64,000 nucleotides of DNA from Alisma plantago-aquatica (GCA_963693085.1 OY856413.1:465739379-465803378), one strand, 5' to 3'. Counted from the first letter of the stretch, positions 24,906 through 36,839 are shown. The notes: a model not told the origin generated them from the letters alone. Numbers and translations: made by a program.

Positions 24906-27900
24906 TGTTATAACCTAGTTTTCCCCATGTTTTAATTATAATACAAAAGACACATTAGAAAGATGGTTCTCTATGTATCATGTTTGGAAATGTTCTGTGC
25001 TTTGTTTTGAAAACTATGGTTTTCTTTTGAAAGTTCCCCTTTGCTGTGAATTTTGTGGTTTCTACTGATTTTATTGATCCAATAATGGATATAAGGGAAA
25101 AAGGAAGAAAGAAAGTTCAATATTAAGAAAAATGCAAAAGTTAATAAAGTACTTACAAGAATTGTATGGAATTCTCTACAAGAGTGGTGTCCAAAGAAAC
25201 TAATGAGTGGATCCCTAATATGAAAGGTAATCAAAATAAAGAATATGGGAAAAATAGAAAGAGAAAAAAATTAATCTGATGCCAAAAATATATCTTATAA
25301 AAGGAAGACTTGGAGACTAAGAAAGACCCTTTTTAAATTACGTATGTTAGTCTCAAATCTCAGTCATTGTAAGATAGAAGTATTAAAGACTTTCCTTTAA
25401 AATTTGGGATTAAAATTAAAGAAGATAGAGATATTATCTTTTATTTAATCAAAAGTTCACATACAGGTCCTTGTGAAATAAAAATAGGAAAATGGGGGTT
25501 TTCGTGGCCATGATAATTACCGTATATAATATTAGGAGGAAGACAATTCAAATATGAGATTATGGAAGAAAAATTAGAATGTTTTAAGCTATCTTGTGAT
25601 CTAAGAAATTAAATATGAAATTATCTTAAATTTTCCAAGAAAGCAATTAGAGTTATTAGCCAATTAGTTGGATGTGATATCTTTCCAAAGAGAAGGGTAA
25701 TGGAAAATAGACAGTTTCCCAAAAATTATATAGGAAAAGAGTTAATGATAAGAGAGATATAATTATTCTTCTAATTCGTGGTATAACTAAAAATAGAAAG
25801 TTTCTTTACTAACCTCCTTTCCTTTTTCCTCTCTTATGTCAAGAAACCCTGGTCTCCTGCTCATTTGTGAAGGTTGTTGGGGCACAAGAAGAACACCTGG
25901 TCTATCAAAGGGTGCTAGTCGACTTTGTCCAGGGGAGCCTGAAATCCTAGACCTCTCTTTTTAGATTAGATCTCAGTGTCCCTACCTCCTTCTTCTACCA
26001 TCTTCAAGGCACAAGGAAGCTCCAGTCAAGTGGCCTTTATGGTCTGTTGATACTGTGATGAAGTACTAAACACTAGACTATTTCCTAGAAACCACCCACA
26101 TCCCAGGTCCGGATGAAATCTATACCCTAGGGCTTTCAAGGCTTGCAACCCTACACCCAGTTCATGGATCTGGGGACTGTTTCACCCCATCCTTGCTCGT
26201 GGAGAACCAACTTTAGAAGTTTAGTTGGGTGCGACAGGGGTCTGTGGAGGTGTAGACTTCCTTCCACAGCTCCATGACGCCAAGTCCCAGGGAATTGGGT
26301 GCTCACCTATGGTCGTCAGACTGTGATCAACATGCATTTCAAGGAGGGAGATAACAAGGAGTCAAAAGACCTATAGGCCCCTGAGGCTACATGTCTCTAG
26401 TATGGGTAACAAGGTAGTTTCCATATTTATATTTACTATCCTAATAATGAATAAAAATAAGATAGAAGATGACGTGTCGACCAATGATTGGCCCATTAGC
26501 ATTTATCTGGAAAATAATGTACTAAACAGACCATAGCTCGGAATATAGTAAAAGTATATATCAAATTGATTATAAAATGTGAGGAGTGTGAATAAAATAC
26601 ATTTGAGTCCTAATTGTGATCAAGATTCTAAAAGTAGGGCTAATACTCATTTTAGTGGTGTTTAATATATGGAAATGCTAGAATTGACAATTATGTGTGT
26701 TGGATACATAAAATATCTTTATCTTATGCTATAATAATATATGGTTGAGATAATGATAATATAAGAGGATCATGGTAACCATGAAGATAATATGTAATCA
26801 AGGTTTCTAAGATAATGATCAACATCATGTATACTCAAGGCTAAGAAATCAATAATACAAATTCTAATAACGTTAATGCTTATGATCTGATTTAGATGTT
26901 CATAATAGACTAATGTGTTAAATTTGGTGAGAACCCAAATTCTTGATATGTTTTAATAAGAATGATTTGGAGTAGAGGTTTTGAGTCGAAAATGAAGAAG
27001 TAGGGTTTTCAAGTTAAAGATGATAACTTTAGTTAACTCAGACTAATATGTTGCATATAGTGATTAGGGATACACATGATGTATTTTGTAGATTAATAAC
27101 TCTAATAAAGTATCTTGCAATGGAAATATGATTTATACCCTTTTTTCCTGACCTAAACATGGAACAACTCTAAACCCTAGAATAAGACCGAGCAGGGTTT
27201 GATATAATTAATGGGTGGTAACACTTTAGGATATATATACATGCATATTATATGATTAGATTCCTCTGTGCTAACTTGAATGGATGATATTCTTAAAGTA
27301 AGATTCGGTAATTTGCATGGTTCTACAAAAGGTATGTGGTAACGCCTATGACTATCCACATTAGTTTGCCGATGTTTTCTAAGGATTGTCAGATTGATTG
27401 CAAATTAAACAGTTAGATATTTATTTATTTCTTGCAGCTCATAAAGTCACTATGGATATCACATTATATTGACATGACTAGCTCAAATCCTATGCCACCT
27501 CTATATGTATGGAAATATAAGGAAAATGATGATTAACCCCCTGGGTTAGAGGGTCATTGAAGGTCAACCCTTGGGTGGGGAGACTGATATGACACCTAGC
27601 ACCCAGGGGGAGAAGGTGGCCTATGTCTACTATAGGGACAAAATCCTAGAGGGGTTTCACATAGGTTGGATAGATCAGGGTTGAGAAGTTATGACAAAAA
27701 TGTTAGTTTTGATTTTTTAACAATAATTGTTGTGAATACGTTGTTACAACTAGATACAAATATTTTGTTTCCCCATATACCGGTGTAACTTGTTATATTG
27801 ACCGTATTTCTGATTCATGACATGATTAACTAGATGAAATGACATGAAGAGATTAATCTATGTAAGGAGTATTAGCTAGACACTTCTTCTCTATATACAT

Positions 27901-28081
27901 TTATGATGATATAATTTCATGTAAAATCATATTGTAAACAATATTTGAAATGAATGAAATATTTACTCTTGATTATTGTTTGACTAAAATTTGGATTATT
28001 GGAAAAAATTTATGTAAGGAGCATTAGCTAGACTTTTTGGTCTTCCTTAATTGGGAGTTGCTGAAAAGTGAGGTTGTTATA
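24906..28081 (+). repeat. LARD2 3' LTR
   Basis: Partner of 19146-22345. It starts TGTTATAACC and ends GAGGTTGTTATA, where the 5' LTR ends GTTACA. It has small private indels, for example a short ATTTATTTATTTC insertion near 27422 absent from the other copy. Confidence 0.88.
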
Positions 28082-28502
28082 GGTACCTATTCAACTTTTC
28101 ACATTTCTTATACCGAACTGGTCAACTACTAAGTTGTTCAAATAGTGATTGTTTTTCATATATGATTTCCCAAAGGAGTAGAACTCACCTTGGCCATGTC
28201 GGTATGAAGAGTGAGGAAGCCCCACCACCAACTAAGTGGATCGGTAGTAATTATGCCACAACCTTCACTAGACATCCTTCCTTAGGCACCTCTGCTTGTT
28301 CCATTTATATGGTGATGTTATTAAATAGTGTATCAGACAACTAGTTTCACCTAACTTTTTATATCTATCTTAGGTGAATAGGGTTAGACAAAATATGGTT
28401 GGTTGTAAATTATTGGACTAAGTTCTAGGTGTACTAGTTATCTAACCCTAATGTCTAGGGGACATGCATGAGTGCTGACTATTCATAGCTCTGCTACTAT
28501 GT
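28082..28502. other. LARD1 interior, right part with primer site
   Basis: Continues the LARD1 interior after LARD2. It is non-coding. The last bases (28484-28499, minus strand TAGTAGCAGAGCTATG) form the Met-tRNA-like primer-binding site next to the LARD1 5' LTR. Confidence 0.65.
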
Positions 28503-31500
28503 TGTAAAGATTCAATATTTGCGATCAAATATTTACAAAATTGTATCAAGAGTATAAACAAATTTTATTACAATCGTGCTTTACTTTAGAGTTGTGGAAG
28601 CTTACAAGTATGATTATAAAATTTCAGCATAGACACTAATTCCTACCTAGTCTTCAATAGAGGACAACTCTTGCAAGCCTCTTCTGGTTCTTCTTCCTAT
28701 ACATGTCCATTAGTTCCCAGAAGGAACAAAACTGTACATGGACCCCAAAAAGGGAAAATATGGGACAACAAGGCATGTACCAAAGTCATTGAGCTATTTA
28801 AAATAAAGATTTATGACATCAAATCTAGGCAATTTGTTGTGGGTGGACTATGACAATAACAAGAGGATGATCAAGTTACCCTATTAATTTAAAAAATATA
28901 CAACAATTCAAAGTGGTAACAAAAATAATAGGGAGATTATCAAGACTAATGTCAAGATGTCTAGTTATGGATAATGAAACAATTTCTCTATTGGCACAAT
29001 CAATCCAATATTTTGTCTTCACTAGTGGCTAGGTGCCTAGTACTCTCCCCTATATGAGAGAACAATACTTTTGCCTAAGGGGGCGTCTAGTACTAGGGGA
29101 CCTCTAATTGTCCATTATCCACTACAAAAGGTTGGGGGATACGAGCTACCAAATCTAGTGACCCAAATCTCTTGGCCAATATTTCGATTTTTTTTACAAT
29201 ATTAAAATCAACCAACATTTTAATTGCTCAACAATGTTCAACATTCAATTTAGTCGAGGTGACCTTCAGCAAGAGGGAAATGCTAATAACAAAATTGGTT
29301 CACCAGTTCTTCGAAAATGACATAAATGAAACTCGAGATGGAGATAAATTGTTTTATAACAAGATCAAGAATTTGGTACCTATTCCAATCGACAACATTA
29401 AATCAAGATGCCTACAAGGTCCACAGATGCCAATTTCTCAAGAATTAGAAATAGAGAATGTACTAGGTTCATTTGATGTTTCTTGACTTGGAAATCACAT
29501 CCTATATTCTAATTGTGTAGAATTACCATAGTTTCCCCTTAGTAAGTATAACATCATGTAATCCGACTTTGTTTTTAGTGTTTTATTGAAATTAGTAAGT
29601 TCATTCCAATTAGTGTAGTTGTCATCTTTGAACATGTAATCACATACAACCCTTTAATCACCATCCATGTTCATTATATACATGACTCATATATTCATAT
29701 GTTACACAGTACCCATGAAATAATACACTAATATAGGTCACGTGCATATATAATGTACATGTTTGTAATATGAAAATTGTAAAATTTTACTAGAGGTTCA
29801 TTATCATACCTCATAGGTTGTAAAAAATACAATCATAATTAGGAATATGGTTTTAGTCTCTTGTATTCAGTGTCCCTTTATAATTTTTATTATGGCTAAA
29901 ATCATAGATTTCTTACAAAGAATTTTAAATTGACTTCTTATGTATATACTAAGAATTAGATAGGGTTAGCTAGTTGTATACTATATATTACTATAACTCT
30001 AATTATCTGGATAATTACTAATCATATTCTTACTTTATCAATATGAGAGTATAGTTATATATGTTTCACAAACTTATTGTTGCATACATATACATACCAT
30101 TATATAAATCATGGAGCTAGACATATACAGAGTCCCTATATTGATTGTGTTACTATAAATCACTCTTATCTTCCATTCTTCCTGACTAAACAAATTTCTT
30201 GGTGAATTGAAACTAAATCAAGAGGAGACTAACCTACTAACTTGTAGATGGACTCCTTCCATCCTTTGCATATTAAACCCATAATATTCCTTCCCTACAC
30301 AGGTCACAACAATTGTTCCACACATAGATAGGATCATAATTCTAGTTGAGATGATGACTAAAAATCCTAGAGGAAGTCTTCTCCTTTGTTAGACTCCTCC
30401 ATTCCCTTGAGCATGTATGGTGGAATCCTCATTAGTCTTCTGCATAGGATGAAGGTTGGCCTACAACTCTCAAATATTAGTCTAGCATATGGTGGTGGTA
30501 GTGATTATAGTCTAAAGATGGGAACATGGTGGTGTTCTGGAGGTGGGGTGATGATGAGAGAGAGGTTGAGGGTAGATACCAAAGGAGGAGATGAAGGTGG
30601 TCTGGCTTTCCATGGCATTGTTATGTGGCTACAATTCCTGGACAAAGTATGAGGACGAGATAGAGGAGGACAAGAGGGGATGCTAGTGGAAGTGTAGGTG
30701 TTACATGTCCTTAGAAAGGAGAGAGGGTCATGTTGTGTTGCTTTTATATCCAAGTTACTGGCTGTGCTTGTCAGGGAGGTTGGACACTTGGGGTTTTGTA
30801 GGTCTACTCTTCCTAGTTGAGCATCAACATAACTAGTTGAGAAGTGTTGGACAGATTGTAGAGACCCATCAACAATCCCATGGTGGTGGTGGTCTGCTTA
30901 TTATGCTTGATGTGCATGTGCAATGGAAGAGAGGGGTAATGAAGGTTGGGGATGTGGATGACATTGATTAGGCATCATGGTGGTTGTGGCTGGGCGAGAT
31001 GATGGTGGCATACCCATATCTTTGGCACAATCGGAGAGGAAGGACATCGGGGCATGGGTTGTCGATTTTCAAGTTGGATATAAACCAGAAAAAGAAATCA
31101 ATCACAATGGGGGATCTGGCAGCGCAACCACTGGTGGGTGAGGGCCAACAATAGTTCTCTATTTTGTGGCTATCATGGAGGGAGGCGGGTTGTAGGTCTA
31201 CGATAGGGTTCTATCTAGAACTTGGGATTATAAATTATGACCATAATTGTCATGGAGCCTTGGAAGGACAACAAATAACAGAAGCTGTTAGAGACTTCAA
31301 TGTATGGTCATGAAGGTTCTACCATTTTCCTAGTAGGTCGTGAAGAGGGGGATAGTGGATGCATTCTACGTTTTTAGATCATTGGGTAGGTGGCCATTTA
31401 GGTGAGGAGCATCCATGTGAAGAAGGGAATGACATGCTGCCTCCCCCATGTAACTACATGTCACAGTTTTCAAAGGAAGGATATGTGTTACTATTCTCAA

Positions 31501-32285
31501 AATTCAAAACATTAATACCAATTTTCTTGATTACAACCCTTATACTTACTTTAAAATGTCATAACTTCTAAAATGTAGAGTTCAATACATTGAAAATTTG
31601 ACCACTTGTTTAATATTTAGTAAACTAATTTCTAAAAAAATCAACAACAATAGTTATATTCCTAGCATTGGGTATTTGGGTTATCATCCTAATATAATTA
31701 CTAATGTATATTAATGAGGTACATATTTAATATTATTAATATTTTCAATGATTCCAAGCCATTTAGTATGAATTTCAAGAATACTTGATGAATGTGACTC
31801 TAAAATTAGGTATCTAGGAATCAATGGTATAAATTGACGTCCAGACAGAGTATCCCGGGTGGTAACAGCTCACCAAGTCCCAATGAAGGACCCCGGTTTG
31901 ATCTTCACCGAATGCACTTTGCAAAAGGAAATCCATGCTAATTTTGGCATGAGGAGGGTGACCAAACCACACCCTCTCATTCCTTCAAAGTTTACCATGT
32001 AGGGCTCATCTGAGGTGGGTTCTCTTAGTCACCAAGAAAATGGTTCAAATTGACATCAAACTATTCATGAAGCCAATTGAGGACTACCTTATAAGTATTT
32101 CTCAATTGAGAATAACGAACATAAGAAACTAAAAGAAGAGGTCAACTAGTATTAGGGAACATGAAAATCAAGATAATAACATATGAGTCAGATGGAAGGA
32201 CTTGACTAAAAATGAATTCAAATTTGGGGGAATATATAAGTTATAGTTCAAATTAGATTTAGTGTACAAATTTTAGTATGTTACA
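28503..32285 (-). repeat. LARD1 5' LTR (right copy), with SINE insertion
   Basis: Aligned with the left LTR in three blocks; the only large extra sequence here is the SINE at 31839-32038. It lacks the Cassandra element (empty site at about 28738-28750) and the Copia-type element (empty site at about 31228-31245). This makes it an internal control for both insertions. No gene recognised. Confidence 0.82.
31839..32038 (+). mobile_element. tRNA-type SINE
   Basis: A 200-bp insert absent from the paralogous LARD1 LTR (intact site at about 18399-18420). It is flanked by 16-bp direct repeats at 31823-31838 and 32039-32054 (AATGGTATAAATTGAC and AATGGTTCAAATTGAC), typical of LINE-machinery insertion. 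Near its 5' end TGGTAACAGCTC (31860-31871) and GGTTTGATCTT (31895-31905) resemble tRNA-type Pol III A and B boxes at a suitable spacing. It has no obvious poly(A) or poly(T) tail, so assignment to a named SINE family is not possible from sequence alone. Confidence 0.75.
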
Positions 32286-33860
32286 ATAATGTCAATAGTA
32301 GGGTTCCATTCAGTGACAAGAATACACTAGGGTGATAAAGGTAGGCCAATGTTTTTAATTGGAAAGAGTTTGTATTTGTATTTCAAGAGGGTCTGGAATA
32401 TCTCCATATGAAATGGTGAGACATGTGTACCTATAATAGTGGTTTTTAAAAATTAACTCTAAGGCCATAGATGTGCTAGAAAATACCTAGAATTTGTATG
32501 ATGTTAATAACCTATTGCTTGTCTAGTTTAATAAAAATGATGTTGTCATCAAATTATTGTATAATGTTTTTATGACACCCACCAGTCATTCTTATAAAAC
32601 TGTTGTATGTACCTAGTTGTAATAACCCATCGAGGATAGAGTTGATAATGAAGGGGAGATATGGTGACAAGGGGGGCACCTTGCCTGAGGCCATTTGAAC
32701 TTTTTAGGTATCGAAATGCAACTTCATTAATAATCAGGGAGAATGTACTTGTGTTTATGCATGGGTGCATTCAGTGTGTCCATGTGTTTGGGAAACTATA
32801 TTCTGGAGGCATTGGATTAAAATAGAGTAGTTATTGTTGTAGAAAGCTTTCTAAAAGTCAAGTTCTAGAGTGAGAAGGGGGGTGTTCTGAGACTGACATC
32901 TGTGAATAGTTTCCATGGCAGTGATATAGGCATCTTGAACGTTCCTATTAGGAAGAAAAGCACATTGTGATGAGGGAATGATGTGTTCTAGTAAGGATTT
33001 CGTCCTCAAACTAAGGAGTTTGGCTATGATTTATAGGATGCATTGATTAGGCTAATCGGCCTAAAATTTTTGATTCAAGTAGGCTAGTTAACCTTCTTGA
33101 TGAGTGCAATATGAGTTTGGTTAAGTATATTTATGTGATATGCCATGTCCTCTCTCTTATGCATCATAGTAAAGAGCTTATGAAAGTCAAATTTGATGTG
33201 TTCCAATGCAGTTCCATAAAATGCCATACTAAAACCATATGGTCCAAGGGATTGTCTGTACAAAGGCTCACCATAGAATAAGAAATATTGGCATGGATCC
33301 ATGTGGAAATTAGTAGATGGTATTTTCTTGTGACATATAGTGTCCCAATTATCAAACCTTGATATCCTAAAATATGATGACCATTACTGAAAAGTTGTTT
33401 GAATTTTTTTCATAACACGTGCAATGGTCATATGGTGCCATGACTATATGATTCTGTATTCCAGATTGTGTGTGGTGGATATTCTTTCTTTATTGTTCAA
33501 CATGCATGGAATGTTTTTGTCTTTGTCACCTTCATTGATGCATATGTTCTTAGACCGCTATTTCAATAAGATCTCTTCCATATTAGATAGGGATCTGATA
33601 ACCTATATGATGTACTTACATGAGTTGTCATCATGTGAGTCGAGTGTGAGAGTTATGATCTATGTTTCTTTGGACTTGATTAATGCTTGTGAGTTCTCGA
33701 AGGTGTTTCTATTCTAGTATCTAAGAGTATTCCTCATAGCCTTAATTTTGTTGTGGATATTGAATCCACAATTGGTGAGTATAGAATCTAGGGGCCATGC
33801 TCCCAAATGACCTCGTAGAAACCTAGGATGCTTGGTCCAGATACTAGAATGTAAAATTGA
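32286..33860 (-). mobile_element. LINE, 5' part with reverse transcriptase, broken
   Basis: Non-LTR reverse transcriptase pseudogene on the minus strand, with several frameshifts and stops. In order: a ME-EILLK-RSK then NEGDKDK segment at about 33500-33600 (compare EEISWRQKSR, KEGDKNT); GPYGFSMAFY at about 33210-33245 (compare GPDGFTMAFY); then FSLIINE and SSNGLRQGAPL at about 32660-32745, a plant L1 signature. The active-site box follows at about 32530-32560 as FDDNIIFIK (compare YADDTIIF), with EWNPTIDI at the LARD1 junction. The protein continues at 7243 on the far side of LARD1. The right boundary is approximate. I see no apurinic endonuclease domain, so the copy looks 5'-truncated. Confidence 0.8.
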
Positions 33861-34554
33861 AAGGGTCTGTGTCCCCATGTGTTGATGGATATATGAACCA
33901 TTATAAAGAAGTGATTCAAATGTAATTCTTAAACGATTAACTAAAATGATTGAAAAATTAAGTATATATGTTTCTTATTAGATAGATCAAAAAATTTATT
34001 CTTAGACAATGGAAGAAGTTTGCATATATTTGGAGATAAAATGAAGGAGTTTTGGGGGATGCAGAAGTCGTTTCTTGAGATACAAGTAGGGATGAGCATT
34101 GGGCTAGGTCACCCCAAGTTTTGGTAAGCCCATGCCCAAATCCACATTTTTAATTGGGTCCTGGATCAGGTTTATGCCTGGGTAATGTTTGGAAAATTCA
34201 TCTCATACACATTCCACATAATAGAGCTGGGGTTCAGATAAAATTTTGGTCGACCCAGATAACTTAGTATGTGTAGATATTTCCAAGATATATATAGGAT
34301 TAATTTCTGCATTATTTTGAAATGTATCACAAAGTAGATATAATGTATATGTATCATTTGACAGACTAACATACTTACAAATTATTATATAAATCCAAAT
34401 CGATGAACATAACATAATCTGTATTACACATTTGAAATGATAGATATTTTCCATCTATTTATGAAATATAATTAAAGTAATCCTACCATTAATGGGCATC
34501 TGCAAGTAACATTGAATAGAAGATGTACAATTGTATTTTAGTGAATAGTCCAGC
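33861..34554. other. Unassigned DNA between LINE and Cassandra copy B
   Basis: No gene recognised. At 34089 a TAGGGATGAGCATTGGGC start and following GCCCATGCCCAAAT words resemble ends of plant hAT-type repeats. I could not find a matching inverted end or an 8-bp TSD, so no element is called. Confidence 0.35.
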
Positions 34555-35190
34555 TATAACGTACCATAATTTGAGGCTTAGGATAAAATTATCTTAAAAG
34601 GAATAATTATACTACCCATATCACCAAGGTGCTACACCTTTTCAGGGAGCCCATCACTAAAGAACTCTATAGTTAAGTGTGCTCAACCCAGAGTAGTACT
34701 ATGATGGGTGACCAGTAAGGAAGTTCATCGTGGCTTGTACGTGAGTGAGGAAAAAGCAGGTAGTTAAGGCTAGTGGTGGTATGTGGGAACAATCATCATT
34801 CCTAAAACTCTACTAGTGCCTTGGGCAGTGGGCCTAGGCATCACAAATGGTATAAAATCCATAACCTCTCTAGTAGGTGGGGCCCTCATGGGCATGTGGC
34901 ATGCCAATCTTGAGTTGTGCGGTCCAAGTTGGAAAGGGCTATCCATGGTGATGTAGCCCCCCTTGTGCTGGTATTCTATGATCAAGAGATGGGTGTCCAT
35001 GGATCATTTTGGGTCTACAGTAAACTTGGACAATATTAATAGGACATACAGTTGAGAGTTGATGAGGATGCCAAGAGTCAAAGTGGAGGAGGTTGTAGGG
35101 TTCTAGGATTTTAGGCCTTAGATAAAATGATCTTAAAAGGAATGATTGGACTACCCATATCACCAAGGTGCACCTCCATTTTAGATCTCC
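34555..35190 (+). mobile_element. Cassandra TRIM (copy B), decayed, 3' LTR truncated
   Basis: The 5' LTR spans 34555-34845, 291 bp as in copy A, ending TCACA. ATGGTATAAAATCC follows as a mutated Met-tRNA primer site. The interior (34846-35093) contains the same GGTGGGGCCCTCATGGGC-like words as copy A. A purine tract AAGTGGAGGAGG precedes a second LTR starting at 35094, which aligns for only about 90 bp and is lost after about 35180-35190. Divergence from copy A is clearly higher than between the LTRs of copy A, so this is an older insertion in the opposite orientation. No TSD could be tested because the right end is missing. Confidence 0.85.
34647..34720 (+). promoter_or_regulatory. 5S rRNA-derived block, Cassandra copy B
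   Basis: Contains AGTTAAGTGTGCT, GAGTAGTACTA and GATGGGTGACC in 5S order. The internal Pol III promoter motifs survive although the element is otherwise decayed. Confidence 0.85.
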
Positions 35191-35534
35191 CTTCGCACAT
35201 CATTGTCTTCTAATGTACCTATATCTGGGTGGAATGGAAAATCACTTAGAACATAGGAAGAAAGACATAGGTCCACAAAGGCTGAGTACATACATGTAGT
35301 AAATACTTTGAACATTATATTGGGTTAAATGTGCAAAAAGAGATGTTCTCAAAAGAAGGGGGCTATTTACAATTAGGCAAGTTCAAAAGGATTATAACAA
35401 GAGAAATGAGGCATATTAAAATTCATATCACAAGCATGAGAATAAAAGTGACTTTCCATAAAAGTTATAAACAATCTCATTAGAAAACATTAACTTTTGT
35501 ATGCTTAACAATGTAGAGTAAAAATAACTAAAAC
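35191..35534. other. Unassigned DNA between Cassandra B and Athila#1
   Basis: AT-rich, without gene or element ends that I recognise. It sits where the first roughly 235 bp of the Athila#1 LTR should be, so its junction with 35535 is a truncation or rearrangement breakpoint. Confidence 0.4.
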
Positions 35535-35719
35535 AGGGCCACAACCTACCCCTAGTGGCCAATAGTCAAACTTAAGCAAAGAAGTCCATCGATCATGAAG
35601 TTTGAAACTCAAAGTGTAAGAAAAGATTCCAGCATGACCATGGTGACACAGAATAACTGTGCTGCACATGAAGAAATGACAGGAAAAATCTCAATTTTGT
35701 AGCATCTATAGAAAATCCT

Positions 35720-36060
35720 CCACCAAGGCCATGTTGCCATCCTCAACAATGGCCGTGCTAGCCAACATGGCCGTGCTGACACCCCTCGGCCACATTGTGC
35801 TGCCCAACATGACCATGTTTCCACCTTCTCATCACGGCCGTGCTATCCAGCATGGTCGTGTTACATATCACCCACCACGATTCTACTACCCAACACGACT
35901 GTGCTATCTAGCTCCCACCACAGCCATGCTACCAGCCTTCCAAGAGCCCAAAACTTTACTATAACTTTTGCCAATTTCCACCTCACCCGTTCCATTCCAC
36001 CATGGGCGTGCTGACCCCTACCCAACATGGCCATTCTGCCCAACACGACCGTGCTACATA
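35720..36060. repeat. Degenerate CACGGCCGTG-type palindrome array in Athila LTR
   Basis: About ten irregularly spaced copies of ACATGGCCGTGCT, CACGGCCGTGCT or CACGACCGTGCT. The core is the palindrome CACGGCCGTG. The same motif cluster recurs in the other Athila LTR pieces and inside the CACTA element. Confidence 0.75.
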
Positions 36061-36129
36061 CAACCCTAGCAGTAGATTTGCACAACATTTCCTATTACAC
36101 CCCACTTGACTTAGTGCCTACCCACCACC

Positions 36130-36137
36130 TATATATA
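36130..36137 (+). promoter_or_regulatory. Putative TATA box of Athila LTR
   Basis: TATATATA followed by ACATGGGTGGCGACTGG, in the middle of the LTR and at the transition from the GC-rich motif block to a C/T-rich leader. This is where an LTR U3/R promoter is expected. The corresponding part is deleted in Athila#2. Confidence 0.5.
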
Positions 36138-36321
36138 CATGGGTGGCGACTGGGGCATGAGGTTAGCCCCCATTTATCTTCCCTATCCACCCCTTAGCTA
36201 CTCTAGAGAATTCATTACTCTCTTCCTTGCATTCAATCCATTCACCTACCTCCCACCTTCCATTTACACTCCATTTCCACCATAGAGCCATAGTTTTCTA
36301 TGTTTTCTACCGTAATCCCCT

Positions 36322-36800
36322 CACTACAATAGAAATGGCTTATGAAGTCACTTTCCATGTGTCAGTTATTAAATAAGAACCGACGCCTGAAACCTACATC
36401 ATCGGTTTACAAAACAAACCGACATATATCGTATAGGAGTGACCAGACACGGGTATCACTTTCTATTTAGCGTCGATTCTAAAATAAACAACCGACGCCT
36501 AAAGTAGCCCGCGAAATCCAATTTTTTCGAGCAAAAAATTTGCGCCAAAGTATCAGATACAATGTCAGTGTTTTACCTAATAACTGACGTTGAATGAAGA
36601 TAAAATTTGCACCAAAAGTTACAATATGGGCGTCGATTTTCTTAGAATAACCGATGCTGATAAGGGAGCGCGCGCCATCCCTGCCAAAAAAATTAGGGTA
36701 AAGGAATGTCCAATTGACGTCGGTTGTCTTTTTATAACCGACACCTAATAATAAAGGTTTCGGTTGTTATGGATAACCGATGCCGTTTAGTAACTTAATA
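36322..36800. repeat. CACTA 5' subterminal repeats
   Basis: Copies of AACCGACGCCT, AACCGACA and CGTCGATT in both orientations recur every 40-90 bp (for example at about 36380, 36415, 36470, 36490, 36590, 36640, 36720, 36735 and 36775). Such clustered motifs are the transposase binding region in CACTA elements. Confidence 0.8.
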
Positions 36801-36839
36801 GCCCCCACGCACAACGAACTCTTCCCCCTTTCTCTTCTG

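Larger units (their letters stand above)
19146..28081 (+). mobile_element. LARD2: non-coding LTR retroelement nested in LARD1
   Basis: LTRs 19146-22345 (3.20 kb) and 24906-28081 (3.18 kb) start TGTTAT and end GTTACA or GTTATA. TTTGGTATCAGATAC directly after the left LTR (22346-22360) is a Met-tRNA primer site, and AAGAGGCAAAGGA before the right LTR is the polypurine tract, so orientation is plus. The flanks GGTGC and GGTAC are a 5-bp TSD with one mismatch. The interior is 2.56 kb and encodes nothing recognisable. Long LTRs, a non-coding interior and a proper PBS and PPT fit the LARD class, which must be mobilised in trans. Confidence 0.88.
7244..32285 (-). mobile_element. LARD1: large non-coding LTR retroelement, heavily nested
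   Basis: Two direct repeats of about 3.58 kb (7244-18647 and 28503-32285, after subtracting later insertions) begin TGTAAA and end GTTTCA or GTTACA. Beside the right LTR, 28484-28499 read on the minus strand is TAGTAGCAGAGCTATG, an initiator-Met tRNA primer site, and beside the left LTR a purine tract lies at 18648-18661. Orientation is therefore minus, with the right repeat as 5' LTR. Excluding the nested LARD2, the internal region is only about 0.9 kb and has no coding sequence. The element lies inside a LINE reading frame. The flanking 5-mers (ATTTG, ATAAT) no longer match. By eye the LTRs differ at roughly one base in six to ten, so it is old. Confidence 0.8.

Noticed and set aside
34089..34480. 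Second hAT-type element starting TAGGGATGAGC
   Set aside because: No convincing inverted end and no 8-bp duplication could be found.
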